From assembly GCA_035559535.1 (NCBI GenBank), contig DATMBG010000034.1, positions 21,215 to 85,214 on the forward strand: a DNA stretch of 64,000 bases, read 5' to 3'. The DNA comes from Candidatus Limnocylindrales bacterium. Lineage in GTDB: Bacteria > Moduliflexota > Moduliflexia > Moduliflexales > JAUQPW01. The notes beneath the pieces were generated by a model. That model was not told where the DNA came from. It worked only from the letters and a program-made list of their open reading frames with translations, and did not search any database. Made by a program: the position numbers and the translations under genes. Below, piece by piece: positions 62,957 to 64,000 of the stretch (its first letter is position 1; each line of letters starts with the position of its first letter).

Positions 62957-63465
62957 GAAATAACTTCTTTGGCAGCCAGGGCCTTTTGAATCATTTCCCT
63001 GGCCTCTTCCAGCTCAATACTTGAAGCAAGGGCCAGTTCTTTGGCCAGCTCTTCAGAAGACGCCTCATAAAGTTGCCTCTCGGACCCGGGTTTCAACAGC
63101 CCACTCTGAAAAAACTTATAAAGAGTCGATACCACCAGAGCCAGCCCTCGAACACTGCCTACCCTTAAAGCCTGTATCTGTTCCTCGTACCTCTCAGAAG
63201 CCGTTTTATTCAGATTTATGTCGGAGGGACCTTCCCGAAGTATTTTCATAATCTCCGGAATATCCTTTTTCTCCATAACCTTTCGAAGTCCTAACTTTGC
63301 ACTGGAGCTTACCGGAATATACACTATCATCTGTGCTTCCCGTCTTTTCAGTTTTACCTTGTAAAACAATTTCCTTTGACCGTCAAAATCCTTATAGGTA
63401 ACATCTACGATCTCTCCCTGGCCGATACGAGGGTAAACAACTCGATCTCCTTTCTTAAATCGCAT
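62953..63465 (-). CDS. carD: CarD/CdnL-family RNA polymerase regulator
   Basis: The start is set at MRFKKGDRVVYP (63465), which opens the Tudor-like RNA-polymerase-interacting domain (IGQGEIVDVTYKDFDGQ, FYKVKLKRREAQMIVYIPV). A helical DNA-minor-groove-binding domain follows. The 170-residue length is normal. CarD proteins stabilise open complexes, notably at rRNA promoters. No Shine-Dalgarno sequence is seen. Confidence 0.92.
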   Translation of the reverse strand: MRFKKGDRVVYPRIGQGEIVDVTYKDFDGQRKLFYKVKLKRREAQMIVYIPVSSSAKLGLRKVMEKKDIPEIMKILREGPSDINLNKTASERYEEQIQALRVGSVRGLALVVSTLYKFFQSGLLKPGSERQLYEASSEELAKELALASSIELEEAREMIQKALAAKEVIS

Positions 63466-64000
63466 GGAAGATCTATGGTTTAAGCAACCTGGCGAAATCG
63501 CCATGTGCTAAGGCCGCCTTTCCTCGGCCTAGAATCTCCCCTGAAGGCCCTTCCCGGGTACCCTCAATGCCGTTGCCTGACTTTAATTTCTTTATAAGAG
63601 GTATCAGAAACCAATTTTAAACAATTTGGACCACCCGGAGTTGAATTTTCCCCAACAGAAAATACCAGAATTTTAACCCCGCAGATCAAAATAACTCTTT
63701 AAGTTCAACAACTTACAACTTACCTCCTATTTAGGAAGACTATCTTATTTAACAAAGTTTGTCAACTTTTATTTTTTAAAACTAAAATTACCTGGCGTCA
63801 CTACCTGGTAAAGTTAATTTTGGGTTATTCTCTTCCCCCCTCACCCCCTGTCCTCCAGTCTAACCATTACCCACATTTTTTCATTTCAGGGGATTAATAA
63901 CTGGTTTAGCTATCTTGCTGGTTGAGTAGCGAAATGCATTGAATCTCCTTCGTGAGGGCAAGCTCCCTCTTTTTGCAAGGTGGGTCAACCGGGACGGTTG
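63466..64000. other. 535-bp region at the window end
   Basis: No gene is supported. It contains GTAAAGTTAATTTT followed by CCCCTCACCCCC near 63810-63850, similar in wording to the stretch near 21613-21680. The carD promoter should be at its left edge. Confidence 0.4.

Noticed and set aside
1..64000. tRNA, rRNA or riboswitch genes
   Set aside because: No cloverleaf with a T-loop signature, no rRNA wording and no known riboswitch core was recognised by eye; a covariance search would decide.

Overview
The window looks like a chromosomal segment of an uncultured, probably Gram-negative-type bacterium of moderate GC. It encodes periplasmic and membrane-anchored folding factors, secreted enzymes, a transketolase, PriA, SSB, CarD, a BolA/monothiol-glutaredoxin pair, pantothenate synthetase and an LL-diaminopimelate aminotransferase. 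The arginine genes include an N-acyl-ornithine carbamoyltransferase rather than a classical ArgF. The phylum cannot be fixed from the sequence alone. No rRNA, tRNA or recognisable riboswitch was seen.

Layout. 1-3.2 kb: end of an arginine operon (argD partial, argF', argB) and a glutamine-amidotransferase hydrolase. 3.2-7.3 kb, minus strand: an OmpR/CusS-type two-component system followed by two exported proteins and a decayed gene. 7.8-18.8 kb: housekeeping and metabolic genes (transketolase, a secreted double isochorismatase-fold hydrolase, a HupE-like membrane protein, PriA, SSB, an AlkB-like protein, a CoA-transferase and a HisN-like phosphatase). 18.9-25.5 kb: small membrane and exported proteins, several broken. 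25.5-35.9 kb: an accessory island on the minus strand. 36.4-63.5 kb: mostly intact core-like genes, including a CHAT protease fusion, an enolase-superfamily enzyme, a PpiD-like chaperone, a HEAT/ethylbenzene-dehydrogenase-like fusion, panC, dapL, an AcuC-like deacetylase, a gamma-glutamyltransferase, an FGE-like protein, a Dna2-like nuclease-helicase, a ThDP enzyme, grx/bolA, a sarcosine-oxidase-like flavoenzyme and CarD.

The accessory island reads as a decayed integron next to a decayed peptide- or glycan-modification operon. A broken integron integrase (35432-35886, plus) is divergent from a short minus-strand cassette array (DUF433/DUF5615 toxin-antitoxin, attC, NmrA-like reductase, attC, small broken gene). 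A roughly 390-bp element lies between integrase and first cassette, where attI should be. A diverged second copy lies at 25482-25877, so the two copies bracket the island. Inside it is an operon: PqqD-domain protein with a leader-like tail, HprK-like kinase, GT2, methyltransferase, GT2, AGE-type epimerase, frameshifted sulfotransferase, truncated ABC exporter.

The most unusual genome-wide signal is a set of six intergenic palindromes between co-directional genes. They are built from unrelated low-complexity words but share one polarity: a purine- or G-rich arm follows the upstream stop codon and a pyrimidine- or C-rich arm runs up to a downstream start that usually lacks a Shine-Dalgarno sequence. 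Two are octanucleotide arrays (GGGAGTAT-like). In one, the array supplies the only usable start codon and is translated into the signal peptide.
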